64,000 nt of DNA from Bradyrhizobium sp. AZCC 2262 (GTDB lineage Bacteria; Pseudomonadota; Alphaproteobacteria; Rhizobiales; Xanthobacteraceae). Positions within the stretch are counted from its first letter, which is position 1. Every line of letters begins with the position of its first letter. Under the pieces are notes generated by a model that worked only from the letters and a program-made list of their open reading frames with translations, was not told the origin of the DNA and made no database searches. The position numbers and the translations under genes were made by a program. Positions 1 to 8,271 of the stretch are shown here, piece after piece. The stretch lies in NCBI RefSeq assembly GCF_036924535.1, contig NZ_JAZHRT010000001.1:620001-684000 (forward strand), written 5' to 3'.

Positions 1-1762
1 AATACGCCTTGCGCCTTGGCGCGGTTGAGTCGGGCACGCGAGCAAGCGCGCTGTGCATCGTGCCGCCCCAGCTCCAGCCGTCCGTCACGGAACGATCATG
101 CCGGCGCGGGACGAATACCCACGGGAAGGTCATCCCTCGCCAGTAAGGTCCCTTCTTCGACAGTTGGGACACCGGATCCAGTGCAATCGCGGCAAGCGCG
201 TCGCCAGGGCTATGCGCGAAACGAAGCTCCAGTTCGCCCACGGCAGCAACCAGCAAAACGTGACCGATCTCGTGCCATATCCAGCGATCGTCGGCGGCTA
301 TTCCGATTGGCTGAGCCGGCGAAGGAGCGGTACCGTCCCACGGTTTGCGCCCGCGGCGACGCAAGTCCGCCGACGCGAGATGCATTTCCATGCCCGGACG
401 ATCCCCGGGCGCCGTTGGCCCCGTGAAATCGACCGGCCAACCATCAACCTGTACGCACGCATTGACGGTATGACCGTTCTTGCCCAGGTCTGCTTGCATG
501 CCCGAGCGATAGCAAAGCCTGAGGGGTAGGCTGGCGAATCGGAAATAATCGAAAGGATCAATGCCATATGCGGCAAGGCGGTTGAAAATCTGGCTCACGT
601 TATAGAACGCGCTCAGCGCGGCGAAGTCGTCGGAATGAACGGGCGGCTCATTGCCGCCAGGAAGATTGACAGATTTGGGACTATTCGTGCCAGCCCCGTG
701 GTCTGCCAGGACGAACCTTGGACACTGGATGACCCGCACCCACTCGCGGACTCCGCTATAAAGTACGAGAGGTGTGGGATAATTGGGTAGTCCCGAAACC
801 TTGATACGATAATCGTCCAGCTCATCATCGGAGCGCGAAGGGCGGCGACCGTCATAGTCCTCGTTCACGTCTTGCGAGGCTGGATCGATTGGAAACAGCC
901 GCGCGTAGCCCACGGCATGTGCCTGCAGCATCACCCTGTCAAGGACCTTCCCAGCTTTTCCAGGCGTTCCAACAACAACGAAGAAGTAATTGATTGCTTC
1001 GCCCGAAGACGAGAAGCCGCGGCCAGTACCACGGCGTTCAACCTGCCATTCGTCCTCTCCGTCAATCCAAAACAGACGGGCGCCTCGAACAGATATTGAG
1101 TCGAGGCCCAGCATCGAAGCAATGTCGCGCTTGATCTCCTCGGAGTGCAACAGCGCCAGTAGTTCCGCCGGTTTCGTCCTGACTTCGTCCCAGTCTACGC
1201 TCCCGAGACCCCTTGTGCCGGGGCTATATAACGAGGCGGATATTCCGACGAACTGTGCATTGAGCCCTCCATCACTCGGGCGCAAATTCACCACCAGGCT
1301 AAGCCCAAATCCCGAGCCGATGAAGCTGCCGTTCAGCCGCTCGGAGGCCAGGAGAACAACGGTTCGGTCGAACTCCGTCCCTTCCGACGTCTTTCGCTTA
1401 AGCTGGAATGATACAAACGGATTCCCAGCATCGCCATCCGCCTCGTTCTCGGGGGGCCAACCGATGGGCATCCACGCGAAGGTCGGATCGTTCTTTCCCG
1501 GACTCAGTGCCTCCAGCCATTGTTGTGGCAGGTCATCCACCTCGCCAACATCCCTGAGCATGGTGAGATATTCGTGCGCCAGATTTTGCAGCGAGCTTTC
1601 GAAGCGCAATCCGCTGTCCACCGGCCTAACGAACGGCGACATCGGGTGTCGCAACGAGATCGCCGTCGGTCCGCCATCAGTCGCTTGTCGCGAACTCCAA
1701 GCGCCATGCCGAGCTGGATTCCAGGCAACATGCCTGCCTGCAGGTTCGTCTGCGATAGCCAT
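1..1762 (-). CDS. Uncharacterised HEIGH-motif (putative zinc metallopeptidase-like) protein, 3' end outside window
   Basis: The minus strand is open from a stop at 1868-1870 to the left edge, so this gene is cut by the window (587 codons present). The ATG at 1762 is preferred because GGAGG lies 8 bases upstream; an ATG at 1777 is an alternative. Near residue 497 the protein has WIWHEIGHVLL, an HExxH zinc-binding motif. FAHSPGDALAAI follows about 20 residues later, then RRHDRSVTDGWSWGG, which could supply a further ligand. No signal peptide is visible. HExxH is the known signature of gluzincin-type peptidases; peptidase activity here is inference. The substrate is unknown and the C terminus is missing. 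Confidence 0.8.
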   Translation of the reverse strand, partial: MAIADEPAGRHVAWNPARHGAWSSRQATDGGPTAISLRHPMSPFVRPVDSGLRFESSLQNLAHEYLTMLRDVGEVDDLPQQWLEALSPGKNDPTFAWMPIGWPPENEADGDAGNPFVSFQLKRKTSEGTEFDRTVVLLASERLNGSFIGSGFGLSLVVNLRPSDGGLNAQFVGISASLYSPGTRGLGSVDWDEVRTKPAELLALLHSEEIKRDIASMLGLDSISVRGARLFWIDGEDEWQVERRGTGRGFSSSGEAINYFFVVVGTPGKAGKVLDRVMLQAHAVGYARLFPIDPASQDVNEDYDGRRPSRSDDELDDYRIKVSGLPNYPTPLVLYSGVREWVRVIQCPRFVLADHGAGTNSPKSVNLPGGNEPPVHSDDFAALSAFYNVSQIFNRLAAYGIDPFDYFRFASLPLRLCYRSGMQADLGKNGHTVNACVQVDGWPVDFTGPTAPGDRPGMEMHLASADLRRRGRKPWDGTAPSPAQPIGIAADDRWIWHEIGHVLLVAAVGELELRFAHSPGDALAAIALDPVSQLSKKGPYWRGMTFPWVFVPRRHDRSVTDGWSWGGTMHSALARVPDSTAPRRKAY

Positions 1763-2107
1763 TTGCTTAGCCTCCATGGCCGTGCTTGGCGTGGCGCGAC
1801 AGCGCTCTACTTGGTCGCGACAAGCCGACAGTCTACTCCATATGTCGGTGGTCGGCGACACCGGATTTTAGCAGCTTCTGGCAGCCCTTCCGGCTGAGCA
1901 GTGCTCGGTATCGGCTCGAGGTCTCCCGCAAGATCCTGGAGAGAGTTACCGCCACAAGGTTTTGCTTCAATTGGATCGGCTAGACAAAAAGCTTGACCGC
2001 GTTGTCTACTGGTGGTCGGAAGAATGAAAATAGAAGCGCGCTTCGATGCGCCCGCCATTCCGAACTCGTACGAACTCCGAACGCAGTCTCCCAACTAGAA
2101 AAACCTG
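1763..2107. other. Intergenic region between divergent genes
   Basis: This 345-bp region separates the minus-strand HEIGH-motif gene from the plus-strand MFS gene, so promoters for both should lie here. I see no convincing -35/-10 pair, operator or structured RNA in it. Short open frames crossing it have no start signals or family features. Confidence 0.5.
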
Positions 2108-3409
2108 ATGCGTCTTCCCTTCTTCTACGGCTGGCTGATCGTCGTGGTGACGTTCGTCACCATGGCCATCGGTGTCAATGCGCGGACGGCGTTCTCGCTG
2201 TTCTTTCCGCCGATCATTTCCGAGTTCGGATGGGAGCGCGGCGTCACCGCCGGCGCCTTCTCCTTCGGCTTCGTGGTTTCGGGCGCCGTCAGTCCGCTGA
2301 TCGGGCGCATGATGGATCGCTTCGGGCCGCGTGGGGTGATGGAGCTCGGCGTCGCGCTGATGGGCGGCGGGCTGTTGCTGGCGCCGCTGACGACGCAGCC
2401 CTGGCATCTCTATCTCACCATCGGCGTGATGGTCGGCGCGGGGAGCGTGTGCCTCGGCTATTCCGGCCAATCGCTGTTCCTGCCGAACTGGTTCATCCGC
2501 CGCCGCGGGCTGGCCATGGGGCTCGCCTTTGCCGGCGTCGGCATCGGTTCGGTGACGTTGCTGCCGTGGGTGCAGCACATGATCGAGCAGACCGGCTGGC
2601 GCACCGCCTGCACCGCGATGGGCATTCTGGTGCTCGCCGTGCTCGCGCCGATCAATTTCTTGCTGCGCAAGCGCCCCGAGGATATCGGGCTGCGGCCGGA
2701 TGGCGATGCCGCGCTGTCGGCGACATCGGCAGCACCGGTCTCGAACGTCGTCGATCCCGTGTGGACCAATACCGACTGGACGCTGCGCCGCGCGCTGCGC
2801 ACCGCGCGATTCTGGTGGATCTCGCTCGGCTATTTCTGCGGCCTCTACATCTGGTACGCGGTGCAGGTGCACCAGACCAAATTCCTGCTCGACGTCGGCT
2901 TTTCCGCCAATGTCGCGGTGTGGGCGCTCGGCGTCGTCAGCCTGCTCGGCATTCCCGGCCAGATCTGGCTCGGGCATCTCTCCGACCGGATCGGGCGTGA
3001 ATGGATCTGGGCCATCAGTTGCGCCGGCTTTGCGATCTGCTTCGCGGCGCTGATCGCCTTGAAATTCGCGCCGGTGTTGCCGCTGGTCTATCTCATGATC
3101 TTCACGCAAGGCGCGCTCGGCTATGGCCTGACCTCGATCATGGGCGCGGTGGTGCTGGAAATTTTCCAGGGCAAGCAATACGGCAGCATCTTCGGCACCA
3201 TCATGCTGGCCGCATTGGCCGGCGGCGCCGCGGGGCCGTGGGCAACCGGGCTGCTGTACGATCTTTCAGGCAGCTACACGCTGGCCTTTGCGATCGGCAT
3301 CGCCATCAGCATCCTGTCGGCGGTTGCGATCTGGCGGGCGTCGCCGCGCAAGGTGAGGGCGGTCGCGGGACAGATGCACAAGGCGCAAGGAAGCAGCAGC
3401 GCGGGTTAG
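2108..3409 (+). CDS. MFS transporter, oxalate/formate antiporter-like or monocarboxylate-type
   Basis: This 433-aa integral membrane protein has about twelve hydrophobic segments. It starts RLPFFYGWLIVVVTFVTMAI and has the MFS loop motif GRMMDRFGPRG near residue 65. FIRRRGLAMGLAFAGVGIGS is typical of the oxalate:formate antiporter / monocarboxylate branch of the major facilitator superfamily. A second loop motif, GHLSDRIGREW, follows in the C-terminal half. The start is the ATG at 2108, with only a weak AG-rich leader. Substrate is not deducible; small carboxylates are a family-level guess. A paralogue of the same type lies at 61977-63239. It stands alone, with no catabolic genes beside it. 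Confidence 0.85.
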   Translation: MRLPFFYGWLIVVVTFVTMAIGVNARTAFSLFFPPIISEFGWERGVTAGAFSFGFVVSGAVSPLIGRMMDRFGPRGVMELGVALMGGGLLLAPLTTQPWHLYLTIGVMVGAGSVCLGYSGQSLFLPNWFIRRRGLAMGLAFAGVGIGSVTLLPWVQHMIEQTGWRTACTAMGILVLAVLAPINFLLRKRPEDIGLRPDGDAALSATSAAPVSNVVDPVWTNTDWTLRRALRTARFWWISLGYFCGLYIWYAVQVHQTKFLLDVGFSANVAVWALGVVSLLGIPGQIWLGHLSDRIGREWIWAISCAGFAICFAALIALKFAPVLPLVYLMIFTQGALGYGLTSIMGAVVLEIFQGKQYGSIFGTIMLAALAGGAAGPWATGLLYDLSGSYTLAFAIGIAISILSAVAIWRASPRKVRAVAGQMHKAQGSSSAG

Positions 3410-3568
3410 GGTGTTTACTCATAAAGCGAGAGATGGCCGCTTTTGAGGCTAAAGCAGACATGCGCTGGTCATCCCGGTATTTCTCCTTTTGACCCGAAGC
3501 GGACCTGAAGTGACGTCCGGACCAGCCCGCGAATTAGCGAGAGGGCGCGGTCCTACATCGAGACGCTT

Positions 3569-3661
3569 CTACCCATTGCCGAGGAGCATCCAAACCACCA
3601 GCACGATCGAGAGAGAAACCAAAGCCGAAGTAATATGGAGCGGGTATGGATCATTCTTCAT
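3569..3661 (-). CDS. Predicted 30-aa single-span membrane peptide
   Basis: This very short frame encodes MKNDPYPLHITSALVSLSIV followed by LVVWMLLGNG. Residues 9-27 form one clear hydrophobic helix. Its ATG overlaps the stop of the zinc-motif gene upstream by four bases (ATGA, 3658-3661), the usual arrangement for translational coupling. It is the last member of a minus-strand run of four tiny genes. I do not recognise a named family. Coupling and the clean transmembrane profile make it likely real, but it is below the length that gene callers accept. Confidence 0.6.
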   Translation of the reverse strand: MKNDPYPLHITSALVSLSIVLVVWMLLGNG

Positions 3662-3828
3662 TCGAAATCTCCCAGAGGTGCGGAAGCGTCCACAATCTTT
3701 CCCTTGCCTTCGCAGGCATTGCATTTGACGGGATAGATTTTGCGGCCCGGCTGTACCGGCTGCAGCACCACAGGGTAGCCCGTTCCCATGCAGGCTTCAC
3801 ACGTATGCTCTTTGATCTTCGTCGTCAT
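3658..3828 (-). CDS. Small protein with two CxxC (DnaJ-like) zinc motifs
   Basis: The 56-aa protein starts at the ATG at 3828, with AAGGA five bases upstream. It carries CEACMGTGYP and CNACEGKGKI, two CxxCxGxG units like those in the DnaJ zinc-binding domain, so it probably binds one zinc ion. There is no J domain. A longer frame extends upstream to 4038 but has no Shine-Dalgarno site and poor composition, so the short start is preferred. It is translationally coupled to the 30-aa membrane peptide downstream. A role in protein or membrane maintenance is speculation. Confidence 0.8.
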   Translation of the reverse strand: MTTKIKEHTCEACMGTGYPVVLQPVQPGRKIYPVKCNACEGKGKIVDASAPLGDFE

Positions 3829-3935
3829 GTTGATCCTTTCAGGCCGCCCAAGGAAAATTGACAAAAGAGGCAGCGGATCTACTTGCCGGCGCGCGGGCGG
3901 GCCGGTGTGGTTCGCAAGAAAAAGCGCGCGAGACG

Positions 3936-4079
3936 TCAGCGACCGAGTGTCAGATACGGGGCCATGGTTGCGGAGTTGTCCTCCTGAAAGCCAGTTAGCA
4001 GCACATAGGAGCCGAACAGGACGACTGCCAACAAGCAAAGGACAAGATAGGAAGGCCGTCCGAACTTGTATTCACTCAT
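3936..4079 (-). CDS. Predicted 47-aa single-span membrane protein
   Basis: The frame reads MSEYKFGRPSYLVLCLLAVV and then LFGSYVLLTGFQEDNSATMA before ending YLTLGR. One hydrophobic helix covers roughly residues 11-30, with a basic N-terminal side. AGGGAT lies about 10 bases before the ATG, a weak ribosome site. It lies 33 bp downstream of the 123-aa membrane-anchored gene and 107 bp upstream of the zinc-motif gene, all on the minus strand, suggesting one transcript. No family is recognised. Confidence 0.55.
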   Translation of the reverse strand: MSEYKFGRPSYLVLCLLAVVLFGSYVLLTGFQEDNSATMAPYLTLGR

Positions 4080-4112
4080 TTCGCTGGATCCCTATCTCGG
4101 CGAACCGACCGC

Positions 4113-4484
4113 TCAGCTCTTGCTGGCCGTCTTTGAGAGCTCGGCTTCTACGCCGGCTGCGCACGCCCTGGCAAATGAATAGTCCATACTCGTGGCGGCA
4201 ACTGTCTTCACGAATTCGCCGATGACGTTGTCCCTTGAATATGAGCCCGCCGCCTTGAACTTGGCGACGGCGCCGTCAGCCGCAGTGAACTGCGCGACGC
4301 ACATCGGGACCAGGACAGACATCCGGCCGCTGTTCTCTGCCACTACGCTCATGGTTCGTGCAGTGCCGCCGGTGACCCAGCCGCCCCAGATAAATCCGAT
4401 CGTCATCGCCGCAACAGCGCCGAAAGCGATACCTTGGAGGAAGCGGGTCCGCGACTCACCTTGCAAAATGGCGGGTATTCTCAT
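4113..4484 (-). CDS. Hypothetical membrane-anchored protein, 123 aa
   Basis: The start is the ATG at 4484, preceded by AAGGAG at good spacing; the longer frame to 4670 lacks such a site. Residues about 18-38 form one transmembrane helix that contains WGGWVTGG. The remaining 85 residues are a soluble alpha-helical region with two cysteines (MCVAQF and ARACAAG). I recall similar uncharacterised proteins in Bradyrhizobium-type genomes, but no function is known to me. It is the first gene of the small-protein cluster that runs to 3569. Confidence 0.75.
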   Translation of the reverse strand: MRIPAILQGESRTRFLQGIAFGAVAAMTIGFIWGGWVTGGTARTMSVVAENSGRMSVLVPMCVAQFTAADGAVAKFKAAGSYSRDNVIGEFVKTVAATSMDYSFARACAAGVEAELSKTASKS

Positions 4485-4721
4485 GAGGGTCTCCTTTGTT
4501 GCGCGCAGAAGTGCGTTCGCAGCCGCAGATGCCGCTCGCATCCGCGCCTTGTGAAGTATCCTGCCTGTGAGATTGCGCCTTCCGATGGCGCTCCAGCTGC
4601 CGCTACGACGACAAGCAGCGACTTCGGACGTCGCCGCTTCATGGACAGCTCCAAGGTGAGCAACTGCCACCTTCTTGTTGACGGTAGACTGTTGTCCTGC
4701 TGCTGTACAGCGCGTTCTTAT

Positions 4722-4859
4722 CTTGTTCGGCGCAAACCTGCCGATCTACCGGTCGAGCAGGCCACGCCCTTCCAGACCGTCCTCAATCTCGCCACCACGA
4801 AGAAGCTCGGCCTGCTGGTGCCGTCATCGCTCTTGCTGCGCGCCGACGAGGTGTTCGAA
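4722..4859 (+). pseudogene. C-terminal remnant of an ABC-type substrate-binding protein (ABC_sub_bind/TrpX-like)
   Basis: In the plus frame, 46 codons read KPADLPVEQATPFQTVLNLA and continue KKLGLLVPSSLLLRADEVFE. This closely resembles the conserved C-terminal end of ABC_sub_bind proteins (KPADLPVEQPTKFELVINLK...ADEVIE), which are abundant in Bradyrhizobium. The bulk of the gene (about 280 residues) and any start signal are missing. The frame continues past the normal end to a stop at 4902-4904. It is a decayed gene fragment in an otherwise gene-poor stretch, 4485-5006. Confidence 0.7.
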
Positions 4860-5006
4860 TGGTGCGGCCGGACTTCCGGTTTTGGCACAAAGCAGACATA
4901 CTGAAGGCCCGCTCGGATGTCCTCTTCCAAGGGCAATAGGGACAAGTCTATGGGCATTCCGGATTTATGAGTACACGCCCAATCTCGTAGCGCTCTCAAC
5001 CACGGC

Positions 5007-6083
5007 TCACCGGGAACGCGCTTCAATGTCGAACCTCTTTCGCACCACTTCCGCCCCGTCTCTGATTACACGGTAGGTCGCGGTGTAGCGGCCGGCAGGC
5101 CACGCGGCCTCGGTGCGCTTTTTCCCGGCGATGACGAGGAACTGCGCCTTGTCGCGGTCGAGCGCGGGAAGGTTGGCGGCGGAGAGCGAAGCGCCGCCCG
5201 GGCTCTGCACGGTGAGGAATTGCTGATCGCCGGCCTGCAGGCCGATGGCCCGGACATAGGCGACGAGGGCATCCGAGCCCGGCGTGACGGGATGCTTGCC
5301 GATTTCCCCGGACTCGATCAGCTCCATGGTCGGCGCGATACCGGCAAAGCCGTAATCGATGATTTTCCGGGGACGGTATTGCATCTGTTCGCCAAGGGAA
5401 GCGGCCCAGAGCGAGCGGCCGCCGCCGCAGGAATTCTCAGGTGCACCATAGGCAAAGGGGTCTACGATCTTTCCGCCGCGCCGCACCGTGAAGTGTAGAT
5501 GAAAGAATTCGGTATCGCCGGACAAGCCGACCACTCCGATCGGCTGCCCCGTCGTCAGTTGATCGCCAGGCTTGACCCGGACGCTGCCCTTGGCCATGTG
5601 GCAATATTGGGTGCGCCAGCCGCCCTCGTGTTCGATGAGCACGCCGTTGCCGCATTCCTTGCCGGCGATCGCGGCTTTTCCCGCGGTCCTGATCGAAACG
5701 TCTTCCATGTCGTTTCGCCCGCCGATCACGCGTCCCGGCGCCGCGGCGAGAACCTCCACGCCCTGTCTCTGGATTTCCTGATTGCGAATCCTGATATCGG
5801 TGCCGTCGTGACCGTTATAGCTGCGCGCGCCGCAGCGATAGTCGCGGACCTTGTCCGAGGCGTCGTGATCGACATAGTTCTGAAAGAAGCAGGTCAGGCT
5901 GGGTCGGCACTTGATCGGCAGCGCGAGCGAAATGACTTCCTCGGCCTTGGCGTCGATCGGGGCGCCAAGGCACAGCAAAATCAAGGCCAGGCATTTCAGG
6001 CGCGCACTGCCGAGTGCATTGAAACGACGCAGGCGTCGGGGCGCGGAATAGGTCGAATTTCCGGTGTCGGCATTCGCAGGCAT
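5007..6083 (-). CDS. M23-family (LytM domain) peptidase, secreted
   Basis: The 358-aa protein has a signal peptide (LKCLALILLCLGAPIDAKA, residues 29-47). The LytM domain contains GHDGTD (His92, Asp96), CHMAKG (His162) and HLHF (His195/His197), the zinc and catalytic residues of peptidoglycan endopeptidases. All appear intact, so hydrolase activity is plausible rather than a degenerate regulator. The region after residue 230 is a separate beta-rich domain of unknown role. It probably acts on peptidoglycan in the periplasm. It lies 50 bp downstream of the TetR gene on the same strand. Confidence 0.85.
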   Translation of the reverse strand: MPANADTGNSTYSAPRRLRRFNALGSARLKCLALILLCLGAPIDAKAEEVISLALPIKCRPSLTCFFQNYVDHDASDKVRDYRCGARSYNGHDGTDIRIRNQEIQRQGVEVLAAAPGRVIGGRNDMEDVSIRTAGKAAIAGKECGNGVLIEHEGGWRTQYCHMAKGSVRVKPGDQLTTGQPIGVVGLSGDTEFFHLHFTVRRGGKIVDPFAYGAPENSCGGGRSLWAASLGEQMQYRPRKIIDYGFAGIAPTMELIESGEIGKHPVTPGSDALVAYVRAIGLQAGDQQFLTVQSPGGASLSAANLPALDRDKAQFLVIAGKKRTEAAWPAGRYTATYRVIRDGAEVVRKRFDIEARSR

Positions 6084-6134
6084 TTGCTCATGCTGGCGAT
6101 TTATAATGACCTGCGTGAGGCGGATATTTTCGGC

Positions 6135-6746
6135 TCAGGCCGATGAAATCCCCATCGTCCTCTGCAGGTCGCCGATGGCGCGAAAAAAGCTGTCGGGTGA
6201 CGTGGTCTCGGGATCGATCAGGCGGTGCAGACGAAAACCGTCCTCCAGCGCCAGCACCAGCGCGCCGGCCCATACCGGATTGAGAATGGTCGTCCTGCCG
6301 CTGTTCCTGGCCGTGGTCTCGATGATGTCGGTAACCAGTTTTCGCCGGGCGCGCAGCCGCTTGGCGAGCTCGGGCCGGCGCTTTTCGGCGCGCGCCACGA
6401 ACAAGATCATTTCCATATGCAGCAGGGGAGAGCGGCCGAGCGGATCCTGCTGGCTGCGGCTCATGGTCTTCAGCGCATCGATGAAATCCGCAAGGTTCTT
6501 GTGCCGCTCGAGCAGATCGCGGATGCGCCCGATGGATTGCTCGACGTGATCCTCGAGCATGGCGATGATCAGCTCGTCCTTGCTCTTGAAATTCGAATAG
6601 AACGCCCCGCGCGTAAAGCCGGCCGCCGCCGCGATCGCCTCGATGCTGGCGCCGCCTATACCCTGTTCCTCGAACACGCGCGCCGCCGCCTCGAACAGCT
6701 TGTCGCGGGTATCGTCCCTTGTGGGTCTCGTTCGCACTCTTGACAT
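6135..6746 (-). CDS. TetR-family transcriptional regulator
   Basis: The 203-aa protein has a typical N-terminal TetR helix-turn-helix: DKLFEAAARVFEEQGIGGAS followed by IEAIAAAAGFTRGAFYSNFK near residues 15-55. The C-terminal ligand-binding half is helical and not diagnostic. It is divergently transcribed from a cytochrome P450 gene. A 24-bp near-perfect palindrome at 6771-6794 lies between the two start codons and is the probable operator. The simplest model is repression of the P450 and of its own gene, relieved by a small hydrophobic ligand; this is inference. Confidence 0.88.
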   Translation of the reverse strand: MSRVRTRPTRDDTRDKLFEAAARVFEEQGIGGASIEAIAAAAGFTRGAFYSNFKSKDELIIAMLEDHVEQSIGRIRDLLERHKNLADFIDALKTMSRSQQDPLGRSPLLHMEMILFVARAEKRRPELAKRLRARRKLVTDIIETTARNSGRTTILNPVWAGALVLALEDGFRLHRLIDPETTSPDSFFRAIGDLQRTMGISSA

Positions 6747-6770
6747 CCGGCCAGTTTAGGCGAGAATGCA

Positions 6771-6794
6771 ACTCAATACAATAATGTATCGAGT
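6771..6794. promoter_or_regulatory. Palindromic operator between tetR and P450
   Basis: ACTCAATACA-ATAA-TGTATCGAGT is a palindrome with 9 of 10 arm positions matched. It sits 25 bp upstream of the TetR start codon and 65 bp before the P450 start. The position and symmetry fit a TetR dimer site controlling both genes. Confidence 0.65.
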
Positions 6795-6858
6795 TTCGAT
6801 CGATCGGCCCGGGGAAACCCGCTGTACTGTCCACAGCCCGCAACCAGTTGAGGTCACC

Positions 6859-8091
6859 ATGAACGAGCATGTTCAGACTGCCAGCAGCGCGCCGCTGTTC
6901 AACCCGCTGGACCCGGAATTCATCCGCAACCCCTATCCCCATTACGAGCGGATGCGCAGCACCGATCCGGTGCACCTGACGCCGCTCGGCGTATATGTCG
7001 CCAGCCGCCACGCCGAGGTCAGCCTCGTGGTGCGCGACAAGCGGTTCGGCAAGGACTATGTCGAGCGAACGATCCGCCGCTACGGCCCGAAGATCATGGA
7101 CGAGCCGGTGTTCCGCAGCATGAGCCACTGGATGCTGCAGCAGGATCCGCCGGACCACACCCGCCTGCGCGGGCTGGTGGTGAAGGCCTTCACCGCGCGC
7201 CGGGTCGAGGACATGCGTCCGCGCATCCAGCAGATCGTCGACGAGACGCTCGACCGCATCATCCCGCAGGGCAAGATGGACCTGATCGAGGATTTCGCGT
7301 TCCGCCTGCCGGTCACCATCATCTGCGACATGCTCGGAATCCCTGAGGAGCATCGCGAGGCGTTTTACGCCGGTTCGCGCGACGGCGGCCGGATACTCGA
7401 TCCGGTGCCGCTGTCGCCGGAAGAGATCAAGCAGGGCAACGCCGGCAATGCGATGGCGGCGATGTATTTCCAGCAGTTGTTCGAGCTGCGGCGCAAGAAC
7501 CCGGGCGATGACCTGACGACGCAATTGGTGCATGCTGAGGAAGACGGCAGCAAGCTCACCAATGAGGAGCTGACCGCCAATATCATTCTGTTGTTCGGCG
7601 CGGGCCACGAGACTACCGTCAACCTGATCGGCAACGGCCTGCTGGCGCTGTATCGCAATCCCGACCAGCTGGCGCTGCTCAAGGCCAGGCCCGAGCTCAT
7701 CACCAACGCCATCGAGGAATTCCTGCGCTACGATTCATCGGTGCAGCTGACCGGCCGGGTGGCGCTGGAAGACATCGACGATCTCGGCGGAAAACGCATC
7801 CCGAAGGGCGAGAGCGTGCTGTGCCTGCTCGGCTCGGCCAATCACGACCCCGCGGTCTATCCCGACCACCCGGAACGCCTCGATATCGCCAGGCCCAATG
7901 TCAGGCCGCTGTCCTTTGGCGGCGGCATCCATTTCTGCCTCGGCGCCCAGTTGGCGCGGATCGAGGCCGAAGTCGCGATTTCGACCCTGCTTCGGCGGAT
8001 CCCGGACCTGCGGCTGGATGACGCTGTCAATCCGGAATGGCGGCCGACCTTCGTCTTGCGTGGTCTGAAGCGCCTGCCGGCGAGCTGGTAA
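6859..8091 (+). CDS. Cytochrome P450
   Basis: This is a soluble bacterial P450 of 410 aa. The I-helix motif GAGHETT lies at residues 247-253, the ExxR motif EFLR at 287-290, and the heme-binding loop FGGGIHFCLG has its cysteine ligand at 360. The start is the ATG at 6859, with GAGG five bases upstream; a start at 6766 would run through the operator and has no ribosome site. No ferredoxin or ferredoxin reductase gene is adjacent, so electron partners must come from elsewhere. The substrate is unknown; the neighbouring TetR gene suggests induction by a xenobiotic or lipid-like compound. Confidence 0.92.
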   Translation: MNEHVQTASSAPLFNPLDPEFIRNPYPHYERMRSTDPVHLTPLGVYVASRHAEVSLVVRDKRFGKDYVERTIRRYGPKIMDEPVFRSMSHWMLQQDPPDHTRLRGLVVKAFTARRVEDMRPRIQQIVDETLDRIIPQGKMDLIEDFAFRLPVTIICDMLGIPEEHREAFYAGSRDGGRILDPVPLSPEEIKQGNAGNAMAAMYFQQLFELRRKNPGDDLTTQLVHAEEDGSKLTNEELTANIILLFGAGHETTVNLIGNGLLALYRNPDQLALLKARPELITNAIEEFLRYDSSVQLTGRVALEDIDDLGGKRIPKGESVLCLLGSANHDPAVYPDHPERLDIARPNVRPLSFGGGIHFCLGAQLARIEAEVAISTLLRRIPDLRLDDAVNPEWRPTFVLRGLKRLPASW

Positions 8092-8117
8092 CGCCCTGGC
8101 GGTGGTTTTGAGTCCCT

Positions 8118-8148
8118 GGCTCCGGTTATAAGGGCTCCAGCCGGAGCC
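8118..8148 (+). terminator. Hairpin downstream of P450
   Basis: GGCTCCGG and CCGGAGCC form an 8-bp stem around a 15-base loop, 26 bp after the P450 stop. No T-run follows, so it may be a transcript-stabilising hairpin rather than an intrinsic terminator. Confidence 0.35.
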
Positions 8149-8271
8149 GGTTGGTGCCTGTCAGTATGCCGCTGTGACTCCGCCACACTTCTCTCTATAT
8201 TCCGGGCTTGCTCCGGGGCCGGGTTCGGCGTAGCGCGGCCTGCACGCCGGGGCGGTTCAAGGGGAGACACC

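Noticed and set aside
990..1871. Plus-strand frame of 293 codons
   Set aside because: It is antisense to the HEIGH-motif gene, is rich in Ser/Arg/Pro and has no start signal or domain.
2006..3178. Minus-strand frame of 390 codons
   Set aside because: Antisense shadow of the MFS gene with biased Arg/His/Gln-rich composition.
5499..6146. Plus-strand frame of 215 codons
   Set aside because: Antisense to the M23 peptidase gene, which has intact catalytic motifs.
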